In this document: piece after piece, positions 7,736 to 14,530 of the stretch
Numbering within the stretch: position 1 is the first letter of the stretch
Layout: each line of letters opens with the position of its first letter
Assembly: GCA_036734385.1 (NCBI GenBank)
Contig: DAIMYQ010000037.1
Span: forward strand, 1 to 14,530
Direction: 5' to 3'
Length of the DNA: 14,530 nt
Source of the DNA: JAAYPI01 sp036734385
GTDB taxonomy: Bacteria; Bacteroidota; Bacteroidia; Bacteroidales; Paludibacteraceae
Program-made: the position numbers and the translations under genes
Notes under the pieces: model-generated
What the model was told of the DNA's origin: nothing
The model's input: only the letters and a program-made list of their open reading frames with translations
Database searches by the model: none

Positions 7736-7766
7736 ATTGTATAACTGCAATATTTGCGTAATTTTG
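7736..7766 (+). promoter_or_regulatory. metH: Bacteroidota-type promoter for metH
   Basis: ATTG (7736-7739, three of four matches to TTTG) is followed after 19 nt by TAATTTTG (7759-7766), which fits TAnnTTTG. The start site would fall near 7771-7773, leaving a leader of only about 20-25 nt before the ATG at 7795. That is too short for a cobalamin or SAM riboswitch. The rest of the gap (7601-7735) holds only a small 5-bp hairpin (7619-7632) and nothing else I recognise. Confidence 0.65.
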
Positions 7767-7794
7767 CGAGCATAATTATGTTAATATTTTTATA

Positions 7795-10700
7795 ATGACG
7801 GAAATCGAATCTATTTTGGCAAAGCGTATCATGGTACTTGATGGTGCGATGGGAACGATGATACAAACTCGTAAACTGCAAGAAGCAGATTTTAGAGGAG
7901 ATAGATTTAGCACCCACCCTCTGCCACAAAAAGGAAATAACGACCTATTGTCGCTCACGCAACCCGATATTATAAAAGATATTCATCGTCAATATCTTGA
8001 AGCCGGAGCAGACATTATTTCCACAAACACATTCAATTCAAACAGGATTTCAATGGCTGACTATGGGATGGAAAGCTTTGTTTACGAAATAAATGAAACT
8101 TCCGTTCATTTAGCAAAAGAAGCCATTCAAAAATATAACAATGAACACCCCCAAAAACCACTTTTTGTGGCAGGTTCTATAGGTCCGACAAATAAGACCC
8201 TTTCCATGTCTCCAAGAGTAGAAGACGCCGGATATCGTGATATAAACTTTGACCAATTAGCCGAAGTTTACGCTGAACAAGTTTCAGGTTTGATGGATGG
8301 TGGAGCCGATTTACTGATTGTTGAAACCATTTTTGATACGCTCAATGCCAAAGCCGCTATTTATGCAATAAAAGAGATTTTTCGTCAAAAAGGAAAAACA
8401 ATTCCCCTGATAATTTCAGGTACATTACTCGATAAAAGTGCACGAACACTAAGCGGACAAACATTAGAAGCTTTTGTGGTTTCTGTTGCACACGCTAATC
8501 CTTTATGTATCGGGCTCAACTGTTCTACGGGTGCAAAAGATATGCTACCGCACATCATCGAATTGGGAAAAATCACCAACTCGTATGTTAGTGCCTATCC
8601 CAATGCAGGTTTTCCTAACGAACTGGGGTTATACGACCAGACACCTGCTATTATGACGAATCAAATAGAAGATTTCTTCAAAAGCAAGGCTGTTAATATC
8701 ATTGGAGGATGTTGCGGCACGACACCCGAACACATCAAACATTTTGCTCAACAAGCAGCTCTTTTTGAACCCAGAAAAAATATTGACACTGAAAAGTTAA
8801 CTCGCTTGAGTGGTTTAGAAGCATTGGTTATCAAAAAAGAAAATAACTTTATCAATATCGGCGAACGTACCAATGTAGCAGGTTCCAAAAAATTCGCTCG
8901 CTTAATTTCAGAAAAAAAATACGACGAAGCCATTGACATTGCTCGAAAACAAGTAGAAGGCGGAGCACAAATTATAGATGTCTGTATGGACGATGCCATG
9001 CTGGATGCCAAAGAAAGTATGACTACCTTTTTAAACCTTTTGGCAACAGAACCTTCCGTATCGAAAGTGCCCATTATGATTGACTCGTCAAAATGGGAAG
9101 TATTGGAAGCAGGGTTAAAATGCGTACAAGGAAAATCCATTGTCAACTCCATTTCTCTCAAAGAAGGAGAAGCTGTTTTTATCGAAAAAGCTCAAAAAAT
9201 TATGCAGTATGGAGCTGCTGCTGTTGTTATGGCTTTTGATGAAAAAGGTCAAGCCGACACATACGAACGCAAAATAGCCGTATGCCAAAGAGCGTACAAA
9301 CTACTAACCGAACAAGTCGGTTTTAATCCTGAAGATATTATTTTCGATCCAAATGTGCTTGCAGTAGCTACAGGATTGGAAGAACACAACAATTATGCAC
9401 TCGATTTTATCAAATCAGTTGACTGGATAAAAAAGAATTTACCGTATGCAAAAGTCAGTGGAGGCATCAGTAACCTTTCTTTTTCTTTTAGAGGCAATAA
9501 TAAAGTACGCGAAGCCATGCATACCGTTTTTTTGTATCACGCTACTCGCGTAGGAATGGATATGGGCATTGTCAACCCCGAAATGATTGAGATTTATGAT
9601 AACATTCCACAAGACTTATTAACCTTGACAGAAGACGTTATCCTTAACCGCAGACCGGATGCTACCGAACACCTGATTACTTTTGCCGATTCGGTAAAAA
9701 ACAGCGATAGCAAAGAAATAAAACTTGATGAATGGCGAAACGAACCGGTACAAGAAAGACTTTGCCATGCGATTGTAAAGGGAACTTCCGAATACGTGGA
9801 GCAAGATATTGCAGAAGCACAAACACTTTATCCGAAAGCCTTACACATCATTGAAGGTCCACTAATGAAAGGCATGAATACCGTTGGAGAACTTTTCGGT
9901 TCCGGAAAAATGTTTCTGCCCCAAGTAGTAAAAAGTGCTCAGGTAATGAAAAAAGCCGTAAGTTTTTTACTTCCTTTCATCGAAGCCGAAAAATCGAGCG
10001 ATGAAATAAGCAGTTCCGGTAAAGTATTGATTGCTACGGTAAAGGGAGATGTTCACGACATTGGCAAAAATATTGCCGGTGTGGTATTGGCTTGTAACGG
10101 CTACGAAGTAATTGATTTGGGCGTAATGGTACCAACTGAAAAAATAATTGCAGTAGCAAAAGAAAAAAAAGTTGATATTATCGGACTTAGCGGACTGATA
10201 ACCCCCTCTTTGGAAGAAATGGCTCACGTGGCGGAAGAAATGGAAAAAGAAGGTTTAACTATTCCGTTACTTATCAGTGGTGCAACAACCTCAAAAATGC
10301 ATACAGCGGTAAAAATTGCTCCTGCATACAGCGGTGCTGTCATCTATGTGAAAGATGCTTCGATAAATATTGCCGTAGCATCTAAATTACTGTCGAAAGA
10401 AACTGCACCAACGTATATTCAAGAAATAAAAGCTGAATACGAAACTATTCGTCAAAAATATGAAGCGGAAACGGGAACTGCCAAATTTATCCCTTTACAA
10501 GAAGCCAGAAAAAATAAATTTGTTATAAATTGGACAAAAAATGCTCCTGTACAGCCTAAATTTGTAGGTGTCAAAGTGTTGAAAGATGTTGATATAAAAG
10601 AAATTATACCATTTATTAATTGGTCGGCTTTCTTACACGTTTGGAAACTCAGCGGCAAATATGCAGACGATGCCAAAGGACAAGAAGCAGCAAAATTGCT

Positions 10701-11427
10701 AAACGATGCAAAAAAAATGTTACAAAACATCATCGAAAAGAAGATGTTGGTACTTAACGGCGTTTTCGGCATTTTTCCCGCTTACTCCGATGGTGACGAT
10801 GTGGTAATTCATAAAAATAAAAATAAAGCAACCGATAAATTTTATTTCCTTAGAAATCAGCAACCTAACAAAGAGCAAAACCTTTGTTTAAGTGATTTTA
10901 TTGCCCCCAAAGAATACAACGACTGGATCGGAGCTTTTGCATTAACCGCCGGCATCGGCATAGAAAAATGGCTGGAAGAATATGATTCAAAACACAATCA
11001 TTACGAATCTATCATGCTTAAATTATTGGCAGACAGACTTGTAGAAGCATTTTCAGAATGGTTACACCTAAAAATACGCACCGAATATTGGGGCTATTCA
11101 CAAGAAAGTTCCTCATCGATAGAAACCTTATTACACGAAAAATATACCGGCATACGCCCTGCCATCGGGTACTCCAGTGCACCTGACCACAGCGAAAAAG
11201 AAACTCTTTTCCGACTGTTAGATGCAAAAAACAATACCGGTATGCGTCTGACAGAAAATTACGCCATGTATCCCAATGCTTCTGTCAGTGGTTTATATTT
11301 TGCCAACCCGCAAGCTTGCTATTTTGATGTAGGAAATATATCTTCCGATCAATTAATCGATTATGCAAAAAGAAAAGGTGAACAAGAAGACACTATCAAA
11401 AAATGGATTGGCAAGAATATTCTATAA
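7795..11427 (+). CDS. metH: Cobalamin-dependent methionine synthase (5-methyltetrahydrofolate--homocysteine methyltransferase)
   Basis: A 1210-residue, full-length MetH (the E. coli enzyme has 1227). It moves the methyl group of 5-methyl-THF via enzyme-bound cobalamin to homocysteine in the cytoplasm. Domains in order: homocysteine-binding barrel, about 1-325, with zinc ligands C243 (GLNCSTG) and C306/C307 (GGCCGTTPEH); pterin-binding barrel, about 345-610 (INIGERTN at 353-360); helical cobalamin cap, about 640-735; B12-binding domain, about 740-870, with DVHDIG at 752-757, where H754 is the cobalt ligand; and AdoMet reactivation domain, about 895-1210, with RPAIGY at 1121-1126. Nothing is missing or fused, so it should be self-reactivating. 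The ATG at 7795 gives the standard start just before LAKRIMVLDGAMGT. metF follows 72 bp downstream and makes its methyl donor. Confidence 0.97.
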   Translation: MTEIESILAKRIMVLDGAMGTMIQTRKLQEADFRGDRFSTHPLPQKGNNDLLSLTQPDIIKDIHRQYLEAGADIISTNTFNSNRISMADYGMESFVYEINETSVHLAKEAIQKYNNEHPQKPLFVAGSIGPTNKTLSMSPRVEDAGYRDINFDQLAEVYAEQVSGLMDGGADLLIVETIFDTLNAKAAIYAIKEIFRQKGKTIPLIISGTLLDKSARTLSGQTLEAFVVSVAHANPLCIGLNCSTGAKDMLPHIIELGKITNSYVSAYPNAGFPNELGLYDQTPAIMTNQIEDFFKSKAVNIIGGCCGTTPEHIKHFAQQAALFEPRKNIDTEKLTRLSGLEALVIKKENNFINIGERTNVAGSKKFARLISEKKYDEAIDIARKQVEGGAQIIDVCMDDAMLDAKESMTTFLNLLATEPSVSKVPIMIDSSKWEVLEAGLKCVQGKSIVNSISLKEGEAVFIEKAQKIMQYGAAAVVMAFDEKGQADTYERKIAVCQRAYKLLTEQVGFNPEDIIFDPNVLAVATGLEEHNNYALDFIKSVDWIKKNLPYAKVSGGISNLSFSFRGNNKVREAMHTVFLYHATRVGMDMGIVNPEMIEIYDNIPQDLLTLTEDVILNRRPDATEHLITFADSVKNSDSKEIKLDEWRNEPVQERLCHAIVKGTSEYVEQDIAEAQTLYPKALHIIEGPLMKGMNTVGELFGSGKMFLPQVVKSAQVMKKAVSFLLPFIEAEKSSDEISSSGKVLIATVKGDVHDIGKNIAGVVLACNGYEVIDLGVMVPTEKIIAVAKEKKVDIIGLSGLITPSLEEMAHVAEEMEKEGLTIPLLISGATTSKMHTAVKIAPAYSGAVIYVKDASINIAVASKLLSKETAPTYIQEIKAEYETIRQKYEAETGTAKFIPLQEARKNKFVINWTKNAPVQPKFVGVKVLKDVDIKEIIPFINWSAFLHVWKLSGKYADDAKGQEAAKLLNDAKKMLQNIIEKKMLVLNGVFGIFPAYSDGDDVVIHKNKNKATDKFYFLRNQQPNKEQNLCLSDFIAPKEYNDWIGAFALTAGIGIEKWLEEYDSKHNHYESIMLKLLADRLVEAFSEWLHLKIRTEYWGYSQESSSSIETLLHEKYTGIRPAIGYSSAPDHSEKETLFRLLDAKNNTGMRLTENYAMYPNASVSGLYFANPQACYFDVGNISSDQLIDYAKRKGEQEDTIKKWIGKNIL

Positions 11428-11429
11428 GC

Positions 11430-11462
11430 TTTCGGTAATTCCATCGGAATTTGTTACTTTTG
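11430..11462 (+). promoter_or_regulatory. metF: Possible promoter for metF with an inverted repeat in its spacer
   Basis: TACTTTTG (11455-11462) matches the TAnnTTTG -7 element exactly. The upstream TTTC at 11430-11433 is a weak -33 element 21 nt away. An inverted repeat, AATTCC-ATC-GGAATT (11437-11451), sits in the spacer and could be a repressor site. Alternatively metF may be reached by read-through from metH, since no clear terminator separates them. Confidence 0.45.
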
Positions 11463-11499
11463 CTTGCTTTTGCAACATTAATTTTACAATCAGCGAAAA

Positions 11500-12453
11500 A
11501 TGAATATAGCAGAAAAACTCAGAAATGCAAAAAAACCTTTGTTTACCTTTGAACTACTTCCTCCCCTGAAAGGAAAAGGAATAGAAGCTGTTTACAAGTC
11601 CATTGATCCGCTGCTCGAATTCGACCCCTCCTACATCAATATGACCTACCACAGTGCCGAGGTTATTTACAAAACATTGGCAGACGGTTCGATTGAAAAG
11701 AGGACGGGCAAAAAACGTCCGGGAAATGTTGCCTTAGCTGCTGCTATCAAATATAAATACAATATCGAAGTTGTTCCTCACATTATTTGCAGCGGACAAA
11801 ATAAAGAAGAAACCGAAAATACACTGATTGATTTGCATTTTTTGGGCATCAATAATTTATTTGTACTAAGAGGTGACCCACCAAAAGGAACACGTATTTT
11901 TGTTCCTAAAGAAGACGGACACGAACACACCGTGGATTTGATGGAACAAATAAACCGTATGAACAAAGGAATTTATTTGGACGAAAACCTGAAAGACGCT
12001 GAAAAAACGCAATTTTCGATGGGCGTAGCAGGATATCCCGAAAAACATTTCGAAGCTCCCAATATGGCTTCGGACATGAAATTTCTAAAACTAAAAGTAG
12101 AACAAGGAGCCGAATACATCGTGACACAAATGTTTTTCGACAATCAGAAATATTACGATTTCGTAAAACGTTGTCGCGAAGAAGGCATTAACGTGCCTAT
12201 CGTTCCCGGTATCAAACCCATATCTACGCTGAAAGATATCAAATTATTGCCTCAAACTTTCAGCATTGACTTGCCCGAAGATTTGGTAACCGAGGTTTTG
12301 AAATGCAAAGACAACGAAGCAGCCCGTCAAGCAGGTGTAGAATGGACTATTCAACAATGCAAAGAACTGGTTAAATTCGGCATTCCGAGTTTACATTTTT
12401 ACACGTTGGGAGAAGCAGATAATATCAAAAAAATCTGTCAGGCAGTGTATTAA
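11500..12453 (+). CDS. metF: 5,10-methylenetetrahydrofolate reductase
   Basis: A 317-residue protein of the bacterial MetF type: an FAD-binding barrel without the C-terminal regulatory domain of eukaryotic enzymes. It reduces 5,10-methylene-THF to 5-methyl-THF, the methyl donor for MetH. The family signatures are visible: FTFELLPP near the N-terminus, with E18 in the position of the catalytic glutamate of the FEFFPP motif; VVPHIICSG; LRGDPPKG, with D126 in the flavin-contacting loop; GVAGYPEKH; QMFFDN; and VPGIKPI. The length is normal. The ATG at 11500 follows an A-rich stretch and gives the expected start. It lies 72 bp after metH on the same strand, so the two form a functional pair. A long T- and A-rich gap with its own promoter separates it from pfp. 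Confidence 0.96.
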   Translation: MNIAEKLRNAKKPLFTFELLPPLKGKGIEAVYKSIDPLLEFDPSYINMTYHSAEVIYKTLADGSIEKRTGKKRPGNVALAAAIKYKYNIEVVPHIICSGQNKEETENTLIDLHFLGINNLFVLRGDPPKGTRIFVPKEDGHEHTVDLMEQINRMNKGIYLDENLKDAEKTQFSMGVAGYPEKHFEAPNMASDMKFLKLKVEQGAEYIVTQMFFDNQKYYDFVKRCREEGINVPIVPGIKPISTLKDIKLLPQTFSIDLPEDLVTEVLKCKDNEAARQAGVEWTIQQCKELVKFGIPSLHFYTLGEADNIKKICQAVY

Positions 12454-12489
12454 TTTTGACCCTATTGGGCTAAAATATACATAAGGGCA

Positions 12490-12522
12490 TTTACCACACA
12501 AACAAACTTTTTTATATCTTTG
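12490..12522 (+). promoter_or_regulatory. pfp: Bacteroidota-type promoter for pfp
   Basis: TATCTTTG (12515-12522) fits TAnnTTTG. The TTTA at 12490-12493, 21 nt upstream, is a weak -33 element. A perfect short inverted repeat, GTCAA-CGT-TTGAC (12522-12534), overlaps the predicted start site. The leader to the ATG at 12561 is about 32 nt. Confidence 0.55.
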
Positions 12523-12560
12523 TCAACGTTTGACTAAACCAAATATAAACATATAATACA

Positions 12561-14177
12561 ATGATTAAAAGTGCATTACAAACTGCGAGAGCAGCTTATC
12601 AGCCCAAATTGCCAAAAGAGTTAAAAGGCAATGTTATTATCAAAGAAGGAAAAGCAACCCAATCGGTAGCTGACCAAACTGAAATTAAAAAATTATTTCC
12701 AAACACATACGGTATGCCTATCGTAACGTTTGAATCTGCAGCAAAAGCCGCTTCAAACGAAGCTATCAATGTTGGTGTTATCCTATCCGGCGGACAAGCG
12801 CCCGGTGGACACAACGTTATTTCAGGTATTTTTGACGGTGTAAAATCATTGAATAAAAATTCTAAAGTGTATGGATTTTTAGGTGGTCCCGGCGGATTGG
12901 TTGACCACAAATATATCGAATTAACCGATACTATTATTGACGAATACCGCAACACAGGCGGTTTTGACATCATCGGTTCAGGTCGTACAAAATTGGAAGA
13001 AACCGCACAATTTGACAAAGGCGTAGAAATATGCAACAAATTAGGTATCAAAGCTTTGGTTATTATTGGTGGTGACGATTCGAATACCAACGCTTGCGTT
13101 TTGGCAGAATATTATCTACAAAATAAAACCGGGATTCAAGTTATCGGTTGCCCAAAAACTATTGACGGTGACTTAAAAAACGAAATGATTGAAACTTCAT
13201 TCGGTTTCGATACGGCTTGCAAAGTATATTCCGAAGTTATCGGTAACATTATGCGCGATGCCAACTCTGCAAAAAAATATTGGCACTTCATCAAATTGAT
13301 GGGACGTTCTGCTTCTCATATCGGTTTGGAATGTGCTTTGCAAACTCAACCCAACATCTGCATTATTTCCGAAGAAGTAGAAGCTAAAAAACAGACTTTG
13401 GCAGAAGTAGTTGATTCGGTGGCAAATGTTGTAGCGTCTCGTGCTGCTCAAGGCAACAACTTTGGTGTAGTTCTTATTCCCGAAGGTTTGATTGAATTTA
13501 TCCCTGAAATGAAAGTTTTGATTGCTGAATTGAACGACCTATTGGCTCACGAAAGCGATGTAAAAGAAGCTATTAAAGGTTTGAGCAAACAAAGTGCAGC
13601 TGTTTACAACAGTTTACCCGAAGGCATTGCCAAACAATTAACCCTTGACCGTGACCCTCACGGAAACGTACAAGTTTCACTTATCGAAACAGAAAAATTG
13701 CTTATCGAAATGGTTGGCAAACGTTTGGCAGAAATGAAAGCTGCCGGAAAATACAGCGGTAAATTCTCAGGGTTAGGACACTTCTTCGGCTACGAAGGTC
13801 GTTGTGCTGCTCCTTCTAACTTCGATGCAGACTACTGCTATTCGTTGGGAGTAAACGCCGCACAACTAATAGCTGCCGGAAAAACAGGCTACATGTCTTC
13901 TATCCGTAACACAACGGCTCCTGCCGAAAAATGGATTGCAGGCGGTGTTCCCATCACCATGATGATGAACATGGAACGTCGTCATGGAGCCATGAAACCG
14001 GTTATACAAAAAGCATTGGTTCGTTTGGATGGAGCTCCATTCAAAAAATTGGCACAAAACCGTGCCGAATGGGCAGTAAATACCTGCTACGTTTATCCTG
14101 GTCCTATCCAATACTTCGGACCAACCGAAGTTTGCGACCAACCTACCAAAACATTGCAATTGGAACAAGCCAAATAA
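12561..14177 (+). CDS. pfp: Pyrophosphate--fructose-6-phosphate 1-phosphotransferase (PPi-dependent phosphofructokinase)
   Basis: A 538-residue cytoplasmic enzyme of the long PFP clade, related to the plant beta subunit. It reversibly phosphorylates fructose 6-phosphate to fructose 1,6-bisphosphate using PPi, so it can serve glycolysis and gluconeogenesis. Motifs: GVILSGGQAPGGHN near residues 72-85 (phosphoryl-donor loop); GGDDS at 170-174, where the second Asp (D173) replaces the Gly of ATP-dependent enzymes and marks PPi use; PKTIDGD at 198-204, with K199 (PPi contact), D202 (catalytic base) and D204; and MGRSASH from M247 (fructose-6-phosphate binding). The length is normal for the clade and no residue of these motifs is missing. 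It is monocistronic: own promoter upstream and a hairpin terminator 19 bp after the stop. Sugars from the upstream alpha-glucan locus would enter glycolysis through this step, but the closeness may be chance. Confidence 0.96.
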   Translation: MIKSALQTARAAYQPKLPKELKGNVIIKEGKATQSVADQTEIKKLFPNTYGMPIVTFESAAKAASNEAINVGVILSGGQAPGGHNVISGIFDGVKSLNKNSKVYGFLGGPGGLVDHKYIELTDTIIDEYRNTGGFDIIGSGRTKLEETAQFDKGVEICNKLGIKALVIIGGDDSNTNACVLAEYYLQNKTGIQVIGCPKTIDGDLKNEMIETSFGFDTACKVYSEVIGNIMRDANSAKKYWHFIKLMGRSASHIGLECALQTQPNICIISEEVEAKKQTLAEVVDSVANVVASRAAQGNNFGVVLIPEGLIEFIPEMKVLIAELNDLLAHESDVKEAIKGLSKQSAAVYNSLPEGIAKQLTLDRDPHGNVQVSLIETEKLLIEMVGKRLAEMKAAGKYSGKFSGLGHFFGYEGRCAAPSNFDADYCYSLGVNAAQLIAAGKTGYMSSIRNTTAPAEKWIAGGVPITMMMNMERRHGAMKPVIQKALVRLDGAPFKKLAQNRAEWAVNTCYVYPGPIQYFGPTEVCDQPTKTLQLEQAK

Positions 14178-14196
14178 CCCATTGCTTATATATGCC

Positions 14197-14233
14197 AAAA
14201 GCCCTTGCCCGTTAAAAAAGCAAGGGCTTTTTT
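14197..14233 (+). terminator. Intrinsic terminator of pfp
   Basis: A perfect 12-bp stem, AAAAGCCCTTGC (14197-14208) with GCAAGGGCTTTT (14220-14231), surrounds an 11-nt loop and runs into six T. The G/C-rich core followed by T makes this a textbook factor-independent terminator. Confidence 0.93.
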
Positions 14234-14278
14234 ATGCGTTTTTTTATTGTATGGATGCCAGCTTTTGTGTTTATCAAT

Positions 14279-14309
14279 TTTGGAAGAAACAAAATTATAT
14301 GTAACTTTG
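14279..14309 (+). promoter_or_regulatory. Bacteroidota-type promoter for tRNA-Pro
   Basis: TTTG (14279-14282), a 19-nt spacer and TAACTTTG (14302-14309) match both consensus elements fully. The start site would be near 14314-14316, about 10 nt before the mature tRNA 5' end. Confidence 0.8.
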
Positions 14310-14325
14310 CTCCGCAAAAAAGCTA

Positions 14326-14401
14326 CGGGGTGTAGCTCAGCCCGGTTTAGAGTACACGTCTGGGGGGCGTGTGGTCGCAAGTTCGAATCTTGTCACCCCG
14401 A
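14326..14401 (+). tRNA. tRNA-Pro, anticodon GGG
   Basis: The 76 nt fold into a full cloverleaf. The 7-bp acceptor CGGGGTG/CACCCCG is perfect, with discriminator A at 14401. The D arm is GCTC/GAGT, with GG in the loop. The anticodon arm is CACGT/GCGTG around the loop CTGGGGG, giving anticodon GGG, which reads proline CCC (and CCU by wobble). The variable region has 5 nt, and the T arm is GCAAG/CTTGT with loop TTCGAAT. No 3' CCA is encoded, so it must be added after transcription. Confidence 0.96.
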
Positions 14402-14406
14402 CAAAG

Positions 14407-14454
14407 AAAAAAGTCCTGTAAATTAATGATTTATCATTTTTATAGGACTTTTTT
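14407..14454 (+). terminator. Long hairpin terminator after tRNA-Pro
   Basis: A 16-bp stem (14407-14422 with 14439-14454, one G-U pair) carries a further inner AATGA/TCATT stem (14425-14429 with 14434-14438) after a 2-nt bulge. The right arm ends in six T, and the left arm begins with six A, so it could work in both directions. Confidence 0.85.
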
Positions 14455-14530
14455 CGTGTAATAAAACCAACTATTTTATTGTTCTATTTGCGATAATTAC
14501 TGATAATTGACGATGAAAAATTGCATAAAA

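Noticed and set aside
7601..7794. Possible cobalamin or SAM riboswitch upstream of metH
   Set aside because: The predicted start site leaves a leader of only about 20-25 nt, and none of the conserved B12-box or SAM-riboswitch segments is visible in the gap.
8748..9161. 137-codon antisense open frame opposite metH
   Set aside because: It lies wholly within the conserved pterin-domain coding region of metH and looks like a frame artefact.
12599..13090. 163-codon antisense open frame opposite pfp
   Set aside because: Antisense shadow of conserved PFP sequence with no domain or start signal support.
14205..14426. Open frame of 73 codons across the pfp terminator and tRNA-Pro
   Set aside because: It reads through a terminator hairpin and a complete tRNA gene, so it is not a protein gene.
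14513..14530. ATG near the right edge that could begin a new gene (MKNCIK...)
   Set aside because: Only six codons are visible and there is no clear promoter in 14455-14512, so it cannot be supported.
1..14530. Mobile elements, CRISPR arrays, phage genes or defence systems
   Set aside because: No transposase, integrase, regularly spaced repeats or phage-like genes were seen on either strand. The tRNA-Pro 3' end is not repeated elsewhere in the window as an attachment site.

Overview
The window looks like a low-GC chromosome segment from a Bacteroidota organism, most likely of the class Bacteroidia. The evidence is a SusC/RagA-type N-terminus, Bacteroidota-type promoters (TTTG, about 19-22 nt, TAnnTTTG) ahead of most transcription units, start codons preceded by A/T-rich sequence with no Shine-Dalgarno motif, and a beta-clade PPi-dependent phosphofructokinase. 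I cannot name a genus from the sequence alone.

Left part (1-7600): this is the edge of an alpha-glucan (starch/maltodextrin) utilisation locus. The 5' end of a susC-like TonB-dependent transporter gene runs leftward out of the window (1-323, minus). A roughly 600-bp regulatory region (324-919) separates it from a rightward four-gene cluster. That cluster encodes a LacI-family regulator, a secreted SusA/neopullulanase-like GH13 enzyme, an inner-membrane sugar symporter of the GPH/SLC45 type, and a second, lipid-anchored GH13 enzyme with an added glycogen-binding-like (CBM48/E-set) domain. Gaps between these genes are only 7-28 bp, and a strong hairpin terminator (7568-7600) closes the cluster. 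The inferred flow is outer-membrane import by SusC/D, cleavage by the two GH13 enzymes, uptake of short maltodextrins by the symporter, and sensing by the LacI protein.

Middle part (7600-12460): these are methyl-cycle genes. A full-length cobalamin-dependent methionine synthase (metH) has its own promoter, and it is followed 72 bp later by methylenetetrahydrofolate reductase (metF), which makes the 5-methyl-THF that MetH uses.

Right part (12460-14530): pfp encodes a PPi-dependent phosphofructokinase and has its own promoter and a textbook terminator. A tRNA-Pro(GGG) gene follows, with a near-ideal promoter and a long terminator hairpin. The last 76 bp hold nothing I can assign.

Overall this is mostly ordinary chromosomal content with recognisable families. 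I found no sign of an undescribed system. The points worth a second look are regulatory (inverted repeats at the susC, lacI, metF and pfp promoters, and small leader ORFs) and one active-site variation in the second GH13 enzyme.
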